DNA of 25,598 bases from assembly GCA_900542625.1 (NCBI GenBank), contig UQOH01000025.1:1-25598 (forward strand), read 5' to 3'. Origin of the DNA: an uncultured Fusobacterium sp. Its GTDB lineage: Bacteria; Fusobacteriota; Fusobacteriia; Fusobacteriales; Fusobacteriaceae. Shown piece after piece: positions 7,241-15,546 of this stretch (the first letter of the stretch is position 1; every line of letters begins with the position of its first letter). The notes under the pieces were generated by a model that saw only the letters and a list, made by a program, of their open reading frames with translations, made no database searches and was not told the origin of the DNA. The translations under genes and the position numbers were made by a program.

Positions 7241-8188
7241 ATGGAAGATATAAAAAATACCTTTAGTGAATATCATATTCCGGTATTGTTTTATGAAACA
7301 ATAGAACAGCTGATAATAAACAAAGACGGTATATATCTTGACTGTACTCTTGGAGGAGGAGGTCATTCAGAGGGAATATTAAAAAATATTTCTGAAAAAG
7401 GAAGAGTAATCTCTATAGACCAAGACCAGCAGGCAATAGATTTTGCCTCAAAAAGACTTGAGCCTTTTAAGGACAGATGGCAGGTATATAAAGAAAACTT
7501 TGAAAATCTTGATACAGTTCTTTATTGTGCAGGAGTAAATAAAATAGATGGTATTCTTATGGATATAGGGGTTTCATCAACACAGCTTGATGACGAAGAG
7601 AGAGGTTTCTCTTATCGTTTTGATACAAAACTTGATATGAGAATGGATAAAAACAACCCTGTATCAGCTTATGAAGTTGTTAACAACTATACAGAAGAGC
7701 AGCTTTCAAAAATTATATTTGAATATGGTGAAGAAAGATTTGCAAGAAAAATAGCAAAATTTATCTGTGAGGCAAGACAGGAAAAGAAAATAGAAACAAC
7801 AGGAGAGCTGGTAAGCATAATAAGACGTGCTTATCCTGCAAGAAGTCAGAAACATCCTGCTAAAAAGACATTTCAGGCAATAAGAATAGAAGTTAACAGA
7901 GAGCTTGAAGTTTTAGAAAGAGCAATAGAAAAGGCTGTTAAATCTCTTAAGAAAGGCGGAAGACTTGCAATAATAACTTTCCACTCTTTAGAGGATAGAA
8001 TTGTAAAAAATAAATTCAGAGAACTGGAAAAAGGATGTACTTGTCCTCCAGAACTTCCTGTATGTATGTGTGGGAAAAAGCCTCAAGTAAAAGTAGTTAC
8101 AAGAAAGCCTATATGTGCCGGAGAAAATGAGCTTGAATATAATAACAGAGCTCACTCTGCTAAGCTTAGAGTTGTGGAAAAAATTTAG
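7241..8188 (+). CDS. rsmH: 16S rRNA (cytosine(1402)-N(4))-methyltransferase
   Basis: RsmH (MraW) uses S-adenosylmethionine to N4-methylate C1402 in the decoding site of 16S rRNA. The 315 aa show YHIPVLFYETIEQL at the N-terminus, the SAM-binding LDCTLGGGGHS (GGGGH ending at residue 42), DIGVSSTQLDDEERGFSYR, the central helical insert, and the C-terminal AIITFHSLEDRIVKNKFRE, all diagnostic. The ATG follows AAATTGGAGGATTGA. In many bacteria mraW is followed by ftsL and ftsI in the dcw cluster; here an FtsL-like gene follows 34 nt downstream and an ftsI-type gene is about 2.4 kb away, so the arrangement is a partly dispersed version. Confidence 0.97.
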   Translation: MEDIKNTFSEYHIPVLFYETIEQLIINKDGIYLDCTLGGGGHSEGILKNISEKGRVISIDQDQQAIDFASKRLEPFKDRWQVYKENFENLDTVLYCAGVNKIDGILMDIGVSSTQLDDEERGFSYRFDTKLDMRMDKNNPVSAYEVVNNYTEEQLSKIIFEYGEERFARKIAKFICEARQEKKIETTGELVSIIRRAYPARSQKHPAKKTFQAIRIEVNRELEVLERAIEKAVKSLKKGGRLAIITFHSLEDRIVKNKFRELEKGCTCPPELPVCMCGKKPQVKVVTRKPICAGENELEYNNRAHSAKLRVVEKI

Positions 8189-8222
8189 TTTTTAAAGTTT
8201 GCTGAATCTGAAAGGAAAAGAT

Positions 8223-8483
8223 ATGAAAGGATTATTTGTAGTAATAGGAATAACCATATCAATATGGCTGACACATAATAATTATTTAGTGAAAGTATCA
8301 AAACTGGAAAAAGTTATAATTCAAGAGAAAAAAAATGTTGAAACACTAAGAAAAGAACTTAATGAAAAGCAGCTTGAATATGAGAAAAAAGCAGATTTAA
8401 AAAAACTTGAGCTTGAAATGAGAGATAAAAAGCAGATGGAAACTTCAAAAGAAGTAAATTATTTTAAGATAAAAAAGTTGTAA
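8223..8483 (+). CDS. FtsL-like small bitopic protein (putative division protein)
   Basis: This 86-aa protein has one N-terminal transmembrane helix (about 3-17) followed by a highly charged coiled coil (about 22-75, rich in K, E and L heptads), the architecture of FtsL/FtsB/DivIC bitopic division proteins. Its position directly after rsmH is the classical place of ftsL. Sequence similarity in this family is too low to prove it by eye. A TTG at 8199 would give eight more residues, but the ATG at 8223 has an AAAGGA ribosome-binding site 7 nt upstream and puts the membrane helix at the N-terminus, so it is preferred. FtsL would help recruit FtsI/FtsW with an FtsB partner; a candidate for that partner lies at 15547-15819. 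Confidence 0.7.
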   Translation: MKGLFVVIGITISIWLTHNNYLVKVSKLEKVIIQEKKNVETLRKELNEKQLEYEKKADLKKLELEMRDKKQMETSKEVNYFKIKKL

Positions 8484-8505
8484 GTACTCAGAATCAGGAG
8501 GAAAA

Positions 8506-9879
8506 ATGTCAATATCAGTAGGAGATAAAGTAAAAATAGATATTGAAAAAATAGTCTATGGAGGAGAGGGACTTGGATTTGTAAATGATTTTGCAGTGTT
8601 TGTTCCTATGACTGTTCCGGGAGACTGTGTTGAAGCAGAAATTATTTCAAAGAAAAAAACTTATGCAAGAGGAATAATAACTAAACTTATAAGTGCAGGT
8701 GCAGAGAGAATAGCAGATAATGAGAAAATAAGCTTTGAAGATTTTCATGGATGTGATTTCGGAATGCTTAACTATGAATCTCAGCTGAAATATAAAACCG
8801 AACTTGTAAAAGACGTTATGGAAAAAATCGGCGGTGTAAAAGATGTTCCTGTTATGGATATAGTAGGTGCTGATGAGCAGGACAGACGTAATTACAGAAA
8901 CAAAGTGATAGAGCCTTTTGCACTTGATAAAAACAGAAAGATAGTAACAGGTATGTTTAAGAGAAAATCTCACGAGGTTTTTGAGGTAGAGGAAAATATG
9001 CTTAGTTCAGTGTTGGCAAACAAAATTATCAATGATGTAAAGAAAATGCTGAATAAAATGAATATATCTGTTTACAATGAAAAAACACATAAAGGTTATT
9101 TAAGACATATTATGGTAAGAAGCAATTCTAAAAATGAGGCTATGCTTGTTCTTATTATAAATGCTAAAAAAGTTCCTAAAGAGATAGAGAATTTCCTTAA
9201 ATACGTTTATGAAAGTATAGAAGAGGTAAAATCTGTATATGTTTCATTAAACAGTGAGATTACAAATGTAGCTTTAGGAAAAGAAAATATACATCTTTTT
9301 GGTGAAAAATATATAAAAGAGAGTATAAAAGGGATTAATTTCAATATATCTCCAAATTCTTTTTTTCAGATAAATGTAAATCAGACAAAAAAACTTTATG
9401 ATATAGGGATAAGCTTTTTTGATAACATAGAAAATAAATATGTTGCAGATGCTTTTTCAGGAACAGGAACTATTGGAATGATACTTTCTAAGAATGCTAA
9501 AAAGGTTTATTCTATTGAAATTGTAAGAGCAGCTGTGAAAGATGGTATAAGAACAGCAGCAGAAAATAATATTCAAAATATGGAATTTATAACAGGAGAT
9601 GTAAATAAAGAACTTTTAAATCTTATTGAAAATGGTAAGAGAGTAGATGCTGTTATTTTTGACCCTCCAAGAAAGGGGATTGACGGAGACAGTCTTATTA
9701 AGCTGGCAGGGCATAATATAGAGGAGATTGTATATATTTCATGCAATCCTTCAACTTTTGCAAGAGACAGTAAAATTCTTATTGAACATGGTTATAAATT
9801 AGAAAAAATACAACCAGTAGATATGTTCCCTCAGTTGTCGCATATTGAAGTTGTAGGGAAATTCAGACTGAATAAATAA
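8506..9879 (+). CDS. rlmD: 23S rRNA (uracil-C5)-methyltransferase, RlmD/RumA family, without Fe-S cysteines
   Basis: Enzymes of this family methylate C5 of uridine in 23S rRNA (U1939, or U747 plus U1939 in Gram-positive RlmCD). The 457 aa show an N-terminal TRAM domain (1-60), NSFFQIN (284-290), the SAM site DAFSGTGTIG (315-324), FDPPRKGID (385-393) with the acidic residue D386, and the catalytic nucleophile C413 in SCNPSTFARD. The protein contains only three cysteines (C41, C83, C413); the usual four [4Fe-4S] ligands are absent, with HGCDFGM where C-x5-C-x2-C is normally found and ENMLSS where a CP motif is expected. The fold and catalytic site are complete, so activity is likely. The exact target uridine is not determinable. 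It is 22 nt after the FtsL-like gene, with AGGAGG before ATG. Confidence 0.88.
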   Translation: MSISVGDKVKIDIEKIVYGGEGLGFVNDFAVFVPMTVPGDCVEAEIISKKKTYARGIITKLISAGAERIADNEKISFEDFHGCDFGMLNYESQLKYKTELVKDVMEKIGGVKDVPVMDIVGADEQDRRNYRNKVIEPFALDKNRKIVTGMFKRKSHEVFEVEENMLSSVLANKIINDVKKMLNKMNISVYNEKTHKGYLRHIMVRSNSKNEAMLVLIINAKKVPKEIENFLKYVYESIEEVKSVYVSLNSEITNVALGKENIHLFGEKYIKESIKGINFNISPNSFFQINVNQTKKLYDIGISFFDNIENKYVADAFSGTGTIGMILSKNAKKVYSIEIVRAAVKDGIRTAAENNIQNMEFITGDVNKELLNLIENGKRVDAVIFDPPRKGIDGDSLIKLAGHNIEEIVYISCNPSTFARDSKILIEHGYKLEKIQPVDMFPQLSHIEVVGKFRLNK

Positions 9880-9890
9880 AGAATTATAAA

Positions 9891-9929
9891 AAAAGAGGTA
9901 AACTGCTGATAATAGAGTTTACCTCTTTT
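9891..9929. terminator. Bidirectional terminator between convergent genes
   Basis: A perfect 14-bp stem, AAAAGAGGTAAACT (9891-9904) with AGTTTACCTCTTTT (9916-9929), and an 11-nt loop. It has A-rich and T-rich flanks, so it can terminate rlmD on the plus strand and the ompH-like gene on the minus strand. Confidence 0.9.
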
Positions 9930-9943
9930 ATATATTTAATTTT

Positions 9944-10402
9944 TTAAAAAACAAATAAATCAGATTTTAATCTAATCTCATCTTTTATAGTAATATCATG
10001 AAAATATGCATCATTAAGAAATTTAAGAATCTTTTCTGAGATATCTTTTCCTTTTCCATAACGAAGAACAGCCTTTTCTAAAATCAGATTATAGTTTTCA
10101 GTCTGTCCTGTAAAAATTATAGCAATCTCAATATCCTGATTGATTTCGTTTATAAATTTTCCTCTTACATCTGTATAAAACTTCATGGCTTTAGTCTTTT
10201 CTTCGCTTGTTGTTCTGTCGTCAAAATTAAAATTATATTTTTTCTCAAGAGTTGTTCTTAAATTATCCAATGTTTTATTAAAAGATTTTGTTTTATAATA
10301 ATTATCCAAAATATAAGAATGGTCTACCAGAATAACTTTTTCTGAACGGGAAAAAGCAGCAGCAGACATAATTAAAAAACATAAAAGTATTATTTTCTTC
10401 AT
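9944..10402 (-). CDS. OmpH/Skp-like periplasmic protein
   Basis: The 152-aa protein has a clear signal peptide (KK, then IILLCFLIMSAAAFS, cleavage probably near residue 18-20). The mature start, KVILVDHSYILDNYYKTKSFNKTL, follows the OmpH pattern of a beta-strand with an Asp and then a long helix. The C-terminal part, NLILEKAVLRYGKGKDISEKILKFLN, matches the end of Skp-like proteins, where a strand is followed by a D(I/V)(T/S)E-x-(V/I)-L-x-LN helix. Skp chaperones hold outer-membrane proteins in the periplasm, which would suit an organism with FplA-type barrels. It stands alone, divergent from the PBP gene, with an AAAGGAG ribosome-binding site. In many diderms skp sits next to bamA; that is not the case here. 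Family call moderately sure. Confidence 0.65.
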   Translation of the reverse strand: MKKIILLCFLIMSAAAFSRSEKVILVDHSYILDNYYKTKSFNKTLDNLRTTLEKKYNFNFDDRTTSEEKTKAMKFYTDVRGKFINEINQDIEIAIIFTGQTENYNLILEKAVLRYGKGKDISEKILKFLNDAYFHDITIKDEIRLKSDLFVF

Positions 10403-10428
10403 AGCTGTCTCCTTTGTATATATAAAAA

Positions 10429-10434
10429 ATTATA
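10429..10434 (-). promoter_or_regulatory. Putative -10 of the ompH-like gene
   Basis: TATAAT on the minus strand (plus strand ATTATA), about 27 nt upstream of the start codon. The -35 region is poor. AT-richness of the interval makes this tentative. Confidence 0.35.
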
Positions 10435-10524
10435 TAATATTTCTTAAAATTTATCTACCTTTATTTAGACAGTAAAAAGAATAAAACAGTTTTTATAAAA
10501 AAAATAAAAATTTATTGATATATT

Positions 10525-10533
10525 TGGTATAAT
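10525..10533 (+). promoter_or_regulatory. Extended -10 promoter of the PBP-priA-def operon
   Basis: TGGTATAAT is a perfect extended -10 (TGNTATAAT), 35 nt upstream of the TTG start. The -35 zone is only A-rich. The divergent interval 10403-10568 contains this and the opposing ompH promoter and no other gene. Confidence 0.55.
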
Positions 10534-10568
10534 ATAATAGCGATAATATTGAGTAGGAGAGTGCAGAA

Positions 10569-12680
10569 TTGTTTAGCCTTAAAATAAAATTACTTATACT
10601 GATAATTGATATTGCATGTATGGGAGCAGGAATTTATTATAAAAAACACATTGCTGTAATTGGAGCAGGTGTTTTTCTTATATATTTTTTATGGATATTC
10701 AGAAAATGGAAACAGATAAATACAAAAAATAATTTTACTCTTCGTGCAAAAGCAGCAACAGATATCGTACTTTTTTTCATAATTGTTCTGTCTTTAAGAT
10801 TGTATAATATTCAGGTAATAAACAATGAAAAATACAGAGCCTATGTAGAAAAACAGATTCAGGGAACATATGATTTAAAGGGAAACAGAGGAAAAATTCT
10901 TGACAGCTCAGGAAGAGAGCTTGCATATAATATAAATGTGTATAATGTTTTTGTAGATCCAGCAAGAGTTGCAGGAAACAGAAGAGCCATCAATGCTGTA
11001 AAAGAGATAATTGATGAAACAGAGATTCGTAAAGATTATAAAAAATTTATAGCTGAGGTAAAAAAAGAGGGAGCTGCCGGAAGAAGATACAAAGTATTTT
11101 CCAAAGAGGTAAGTGAGAGAGACCAAGAGAAAATATTAAAAATAAAGAAAAAATATAAGCTGATAAATAATGAGATATTCCTGCAGAAAGAAAGCAGAAG
11201 AAGATATTATAAAAAAGATGTATATCAGACTATTGTAGGAAGTGTCGGTTTTGTTGGAAAAGACACAGAGGCAACAGGAACTGTGGGAATAGAAAAAAGA
11301 TACGAGTCTTATTTAAAAGGAAAACTTATAAAAAGAAAAAATATTTTTGCTAAAAACAGAAGTCTTATGCTGCCTACAGCAAAAGAAGAACTGCCTCTTG
11401 ATTTAAACGGAAAAAATGTATATCTGACAATAGACAGAGATATTCAGTATATATTAAACGATGAGATGAAAAAGCACTATGAATTTACAAATTCAGAAGA
11501 GGCATATGCTGTTATAATGAACCCAAACACTGGAGAGATTCTTGCAGCATCTGTATTTAATAAAAAGAAAAACAGTTTCAGAAATCCTGTTTTCCAAAAT
11601 CAGCTTGAACCGGGATCAATATTCAAGCCTATTATTGTGGCAGGAGCTTTGAAAGACGGTTATGTAAACAAAAACAGCACTTTTGATATAAAAGACGGGA
11701 AAATTCAAAAATATAATCACACAATAAAAGAGGCGAGTAAGTCAACAAAAGGTGTTCTTACTCTGGAGCAGGTTCTTGAAAAATCAAGTAACGTTTCAAT
11801 GGTTATGATAAGTGACAGATTTGATAATAAAACTATGGAAAAGTACCTTGAAGACTTTGGATTTTACGACAGAACAGGTGTAGATTTTCCATATGAGATA
11901 AAGCCATATACAACAAGCAGCAGAAAATGGGACGGATTAAAAAAATATACAATATCTTTCGGACAGGGAATAGCTGTAACTCCGATTCAAATGGCAGCAG
12001 CTTTTTCAGCTATTGTAAACGGAGGAAAGCTGTATCAGCCATATCTTGTTGACAGAATAGAAAATGAAGAGGGAGTTGTAATCAGAAGAAATCTTCCAAA
12101 AATTAAAGGAAATCCAATAGATGAAAAAACTTCTGCAATGATGAGAGAGATGCTTGAAAATGTTGTTGAAAGAGGCGGAGGAAAACAGGCAAGACTTGAG
12201 GGATACAGAATTGGAGGAAAAACAGGAACAGCACAGATAAGCGGCGGTAAATCAGGATATATTAAAGATGATTACCTGACTTCCTTTGTTGGATTTTTCC
12301 CTGCTGACAAACCAAAATATCTTGGACTTATAATGTTCTATAAACCGCAGGTAAGCAACGAAGTAAGATATGGAGGACTTGTTGCAGCACCTGTATTCAA
12401 AGAGGTTATAAAGAGAATTACAATGAATAAGAGCATATTATCAAATGATATTGCTCAGATTGAAACACAGGTAAAGCAGAATAAAAAAGATTATGTAAAA
12501 CAGGACAAAATTACAACAATGCCTGATCTCACAGGAAAATCTTTAAGAGAAGTTATGAATATATTTAAAAATGAAAATATTGATATAAAAATTGAGGGAA
12601 TTGGAGTCGTGGAAAATCAGTATCCAAAACCAGATGAAACTCTTGAAAACGTTGAGAAGATAAAAATTTATTTAAAGTAG
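10569..12680 (+). CDS. FtsI/PBP2x-type penicillin-binding protein with C-terminal PASTA domain
   Basis: This is a class B PBP, the D,D-transpeptidase that crosslinks peptidoglycan, likely at the septum. The transpeptidase motifs are complete: S350-IFK353, S406-S-N408 and K551-T-G553. The dimerisation domain starts at about 100 with GNRGKILDSSGRELAYN. The C-terminus (about 649-703) is a single PASTA domain, MPDLTGKSLREVMNIF and onward, like Firmicute PBP2x/SpoVD. The N-terminus appears to hold three hydrophobic helices (about 5-22, 28-43 and 63-79) where FtsI normally has one; only the last, followed by the periplasmic part, corresponds to the standard anchor. The start is TTG with AGGAGA 8 nt upstream. 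priA follows without any gap. Of the class B types, the septal (FtsI) role is favoured by the PASTA domain and motif order; a PBP2 role is less likely. Confidence 0.88.
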   Translation: MFSLKIKLLILIIDIACMGAGIYYKKHIAVIGAGVFLIYFLWIFRKWKQINTKNNFTLRAKAATDIVLFFIIVLSLRLYNIQVINNEKYRAYVEKQIQGTYDLKGNRGKILDSSGRELAYNINVYNVFVDPARVAGNRRAINAVKEIIDETEIRKDYKKFIAEVKKEGAAGRRYKVFSKEVSERDQEKILKIKKKYKLINNEIFLQKESRRRYYKKDVYQTIVGSVGFVGKDTEATGTVGIEKRYESYLKGKLIKRKNIFAKNRSLMLPTAKEELPLDLNGKNVYLTIDRDIQYILNDEMKKHYEFTNSEEAYAVIMNPNTGEILAASVFNKKKNSFRNPVFQNQLEPGSIFKPIIVAGALKDGYVNKNSTFDIKDGKIQKYNHTIKEASKSTKGVLTLEQVLEKSSNVSMVMISDRFDNKTMEKYLEDFGFYDRTGVDFPYEIKPYTTSSRKWDGLKKYTISFGQGIAVTPIQMAAAFSAIVNGGKLYQPYLVDRIENEEGVVIRRNLPKIKGNPIDEKTSAMMREMLENVVERGGGKQARLEGYRIGGKTGTAQISGGKSGYIKDDYLTSFVGFFPADKPKYLGLIMFYKPQVSNEVRYGGLVAAPVFKEVIKRITMNKSILSNDIAQIETQVKQNKKDYVKQDKITTMPDLTGKSLREVMNIFKNENIDIKIEGIGVVENQYPKPDETLENVEKIKIYLK

Positions 12681-12684
12681 GTGA
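12679..12684 (+). promoter_or_regulatory. Shine-Dalgarno sequence that makes the priA start uncertain
   Basis: AGGTGA overlaps the PBP stop (TAG, 12678-12680) and the GTG at 12681. It cannot serve a start it contains. The next in-frame codon at productive spacing (5 nt) is ATT at 12690, a rare but known bacterial start codon. Confidence 0.4.
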
Positions 12685-14987
12685 GAAAGATTAGATATTA
12701 TAAATTATGTGTAGACAACACAAACTCTTTTTTCACTTATTGTGATGAAAATGATGAGTATAATATAGGGGACAGAGTTGCTGTAAACTTTCGTAATAAA
12801 GAGCACGGAGCTTTTATTATAGAGCCTGATGAAAGTACAGAGTTTGAATTTAAAGTTCTTCCAATAAAAAGAAAACTTGCAAATGAAATATCTCTTGATG
12901 AAAGCTATATCAAACTGCTTTTGTGGGTAAAGAACTATTATATGTGTAAATTTGAGCAGATAATAAAAGCAGCTATTCCCTCTGACTTAAAAATAAAATA
13001 TGATGAGATTTATAAGCTGAGTGAAACAGGGAGGTTTGATTATGCAAACCCTGTTATAAATTATTTTCTTGAAAGGGAGCAGGTGACAAAGCCTGTTTTG
13101 AGAACTCACTTTTCAAATGAATTTATAAAATCCTGTATAGAACAAAATATTTTAACAGTAAACATGAATAAAAAAATATGCTATAATTTTAAGTCTGATA
13201 TTTCTTTGGAAAATCCGGAGCATATTAAATTAAAGGAATATTTTACAAGAAAAAGCGAGATACTGAAAACAAGCCTTGAAAATAAATTTCCTAAGAAAAG
13301 TATTGAAAAACTTGTAAAAGAGGATAAACTTATTTTTATAAAAAGAGTTAAAGAGAAAGAGGAAAAAAATATTGTATCTGAAACAGATGAAAAAATATCT
13401 GTTAATGCAGTTCTCAACAATGAACAGCAGGAGATAAGAAATAAAATATTAAATTCTGACAAAAACTATTTTCTTATAAAAGGGATTACAGGCTCTGGAA
13501 AAACAGAGATATATATAAACCTTATAAGAGATGCTCTTTTAAAGGGAAAAGGCTCTATTTTTCTTGTTCCTGAAATATCTCTTACCCCTCAGATGGTTGA
13601 GAGATTTCAGAGAGAGTTCAGCCATGGAGTAGCTATTCTTCACAGCAGACTTACAGTAAAAGAGAGAGGAGAAGAATGGATTAAAATATATTCCGGAGAG
13701 AAAAAAGTGGTGCTGGGAGTTCGTTCTGCAATATTTGCTCCTGTTAAAAATCTTGAATATATAATTGTTGATGAAGAGCACGAGGGAAGTTACAAGCAGG
13801 ATTCAAGCCCTATTTATAATGCAAAATTTATTGCACTGAAGAGAGGGCAGCTTGAAAACTGTAAAATTATTCTCGGTTCTGCAACCCCCTCTGTAGAAAG
13901 TTACTATTATGGTAAAACAGGAATGTTTGAGCTTATGACTCTTGAAACAAGATATAACAATGCACAGCTGCCGGAAGTTGAAATTGTGGATATGAAAGAG
14001 GAAGAGGACAGCTTTTTCAGCAGGGAGCTTTTGAAAAATATAAGAGAGACACTTCTTCGTAAAGAGCAGGTAATACTTCTTCTGAATAGAAAAGGTTATT
14101 CAACAATGGTTCAGTGCAAAGACTGCGGACATATAGAGGAATGTGAGCACTGCTCTATAAAAATGAGCTATTATCACAGCAGAAGAACCTTAAAATGCAA
14201 CTACTGCGGAACAGAGAGAAAATTTGAAAACAAATGCAGCCAGTGCGGAAGTTCAAATCTTGATTTTGGAGGAAAAGGTGTTGAGCAGGTAGAGCACAAG
14301 CTGAAAGAGTATTTTGATGTTCCCATTGTGAGAATGGACTCAGAAAGTGCAAAAGAAAAAAATTTCTATAAAGAAACTTATGAAAAGTTTTTAAACAAAG
14401 AATATGATATAATGATAGGGACTCAGCTTATTGCAAAGGGACTTCACTTTCCTGATGTAACTCTTGTTGGAGTTATAAATGCAGATATGATTTTAAGCTT
14501 TCCGGATTTCAGAGCAGGAGAAAAAACATATCAGCTTATAACACAGGCAGCAGGAAGAGCAGGAAGAGGGGATAAAAAAGGAAAAGTTATAATTCAGACT
14601 TATCAGCCTGAAAATTATGTAATGGACAGAATTATGAAAAATGATTATGAGGGATTTTATAATTCTGAAATAGAGAGCAGAAAAATCCTTGAGTATCCTC
14701 CTTTTTCAAAAATAATAAATATAGGAATATCTTCAACAAAAGAGGATAAGCTGGAAAGAACTGCTGAAAAACTTTTTAATTTGATAAAAAAAGATTATAT
14801 AGAGGCATATGGACCTAACAAATGTCTTGTATATAAAGTGAAAGACAGATACAGAGAAAATATATTTATCAAGGGAACAAAAAGAAATATAGATTATTAT
14901 AAGAAAGAGCTTGAAAAAATTCTTTCTGAATTTAATGATGAGGGCTGCAGAATTGTAGTTGATATTGACCCTGTAAATCTTATATAA
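12681..14987 (+). CDS. priA: Primosomal replication-restart helicase PriA
   Basis: PriA recognises stalled forks and loads the replicative helicase. About 768 aa are encoded: an N-terminal 3'-DNA-binding domain (about 1-100), a winged-helix region, helicase lobe 1 with Walker A GITGSGKT (268-275) and DEEH (364-367), a zinc module with four CxxC pairs (C479/C482, C488/C491, C506/C509, C519/C522) inserted in lobe 2, then GTQLIAKGLHFPDVTLVGV and QAAGRAGRG. All catalytic and zinc residues are present. The coordinates use the GTG that abuts the upstream stop, but that GTG sits inside the AGGTGA ribosome-binding sequence; ATT at 12690 is an alternative start. Either start leaves the YYKLCVDN strand intact. 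It is co-transcribed with the PBP gene, and def follows 22 nt later. Confidence 0.95.
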   Translation: MRKIRYYKLCVDNTNSFFTYCDENDEYNIGDRVAVNFRNKEHGAFIIEPDESTEFEFKVLPIKRKLANEISLDESYIKLLLWVKNYYMCKFEQIIKAAIPSDLKIKYDEIYKLSETGRFDYANPVINYFLEREQVTKPVLRTHFSNEFIKSCIEQNILTVNMNKKICYNFKSDISLENPEHIKLKEYFTRKSEILKTSLENKFPKKSIEKLVKEDKLIFIKRVKEKEEKNIVSETDEKISVNAVLNNEQQEIRNKILNSDKNYFLIKGITGSGKTEIYINLIRDALLKGKGSIFLVPEISLTPQMVERFQREFSHGVAILHSRLTVKERGEEWIKIYSGEKKVVLGVRSAIFAPVKNLEYIIVDEEHEGSYKQDSSPIYNAKFIALKRGQLENCKIILGSATPSVESYYYGKTGMFELMTLETRYNNAQLPEVEIVDMKEEEDSFFSRELLKNIRETLLRKEQVILLLNRKGYSTMVQCKDCGHIEECEHCSIKMSYYHSRRTLKCNYCGTERKFENKCSQCGSSNLDFGGKGVEQVEHKLKEYFDVPIVRMDSESAKEKNFYKETYEKFLNKEYDIMIGTQLIAKGLHFPDVTLVGVINADMILSFPDFRAGEKTYQLITQAAGRAGRGDKKGKVIIQTYQPENYVMDRIMKNDYEGFYNSEIESRKILEYPPFSKIINIGISSTKEDKLERTAEKLFNLIKKDYIEAYGPNKCLVYKVKDRYRENIFIKGTKRNIDYYKKELEKILSEFNDEGCRIVVDIDPVNLI

Positions 14988-15009
14988 TATAGAGTAGGAG
15001 GAATAAATA

Positions 15010-15531
15010 ATGATATATGAAATAAAAAAATATGGAGAAGAGTGTCTTGGAAAAAAATCTCTTCCTGTTGAGGAGATAACAGAAGAAATACTTGAAATAC
15101 TTAACAATATGATGGAAACTATGCACGATGCAAATGGTGTGGGACTTGCAGCACCACAGGTTGGAATCAACCAGAGATTTTTCGTTATAGATATTGGTGA
15201 TGGTGTTGAAAGAAAAATAATCAACCCTGAAATATTAGAATATTCTGATGAGTATTCAGAAACAGATGAAGGATGTTTAAGTGTTCCGGGGATATACAGA
15301 AAAGTAAAAAGAGCTTTTACTATAAAAGTAAAATATATGAAAGAAACAGGTGAAATTGTTGAAGAAACTATGGAAGGTTTCCTTGCAAAAGCATTTCAGC
15401 ATGAATTTGACCACCTTTCAGGAACTCTTTTTATAGAGAGAATATCACCTATGTCCAAAAAAATGATTGCTCAAAAGCTTAAGCATTTAAAGAGAGAAAC
15501 AGAAAGAGAAAAGAAACAGAAAAACAGTTAA
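15010..15531 (+). CDS. def: Peptide deformylase
   Basis: Deformylase removes the formyl group from nascent proteins. The 173 aa have the three family motifs: G43-VGLAAPQ, E87-GCLS (metal ligand C89) and Q130-HEFDH (metal ligands H131 and H135, catalytic E132). The start at ATG follows TAGGAGGAA. It belongs to the PBP-priA-def-ftsB-like-glpX run. The priA-def order, commonly followed by fmt, is familiar from other bacteria; fmt is absent here. The C-terminal tail is lysine-rich (REKKQKNS), a common feature of type 1 deformylases. Confidence 0.97.
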   Translation: MIYEIKKYGEECLGKKSLPVEEITEEILEILNNMMETMHDANGVGLAAPQVGINQRFFVIDIGDGVERKIINPEILEYSDEYSETDEGCLSVPGIYRKVKRAFTIKVKYMKETGEIVEETMEGFLAKAFQHEFDHLSGTLFIERISPMSKKMIAQKLKHLKRETEREKKQKNS

Positions 15532-15546
15532 TAAGGCAGGTCTGTT

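Noticed and set aside
8199..8222. TTG start for the FtsL-like gene
   Set aside because: The ATG at 8223 has an AAAGGA site at 7 nt; the TTG has none and would place charged residues before the membrane helix.
14733..15224. 163-aa minus-strand ORF over the priA-def junction
   Set aside because: It overlaps two conserved genes on the opposite strand, including the deformylase N-terminus, and lacks a ribosome-binding site.
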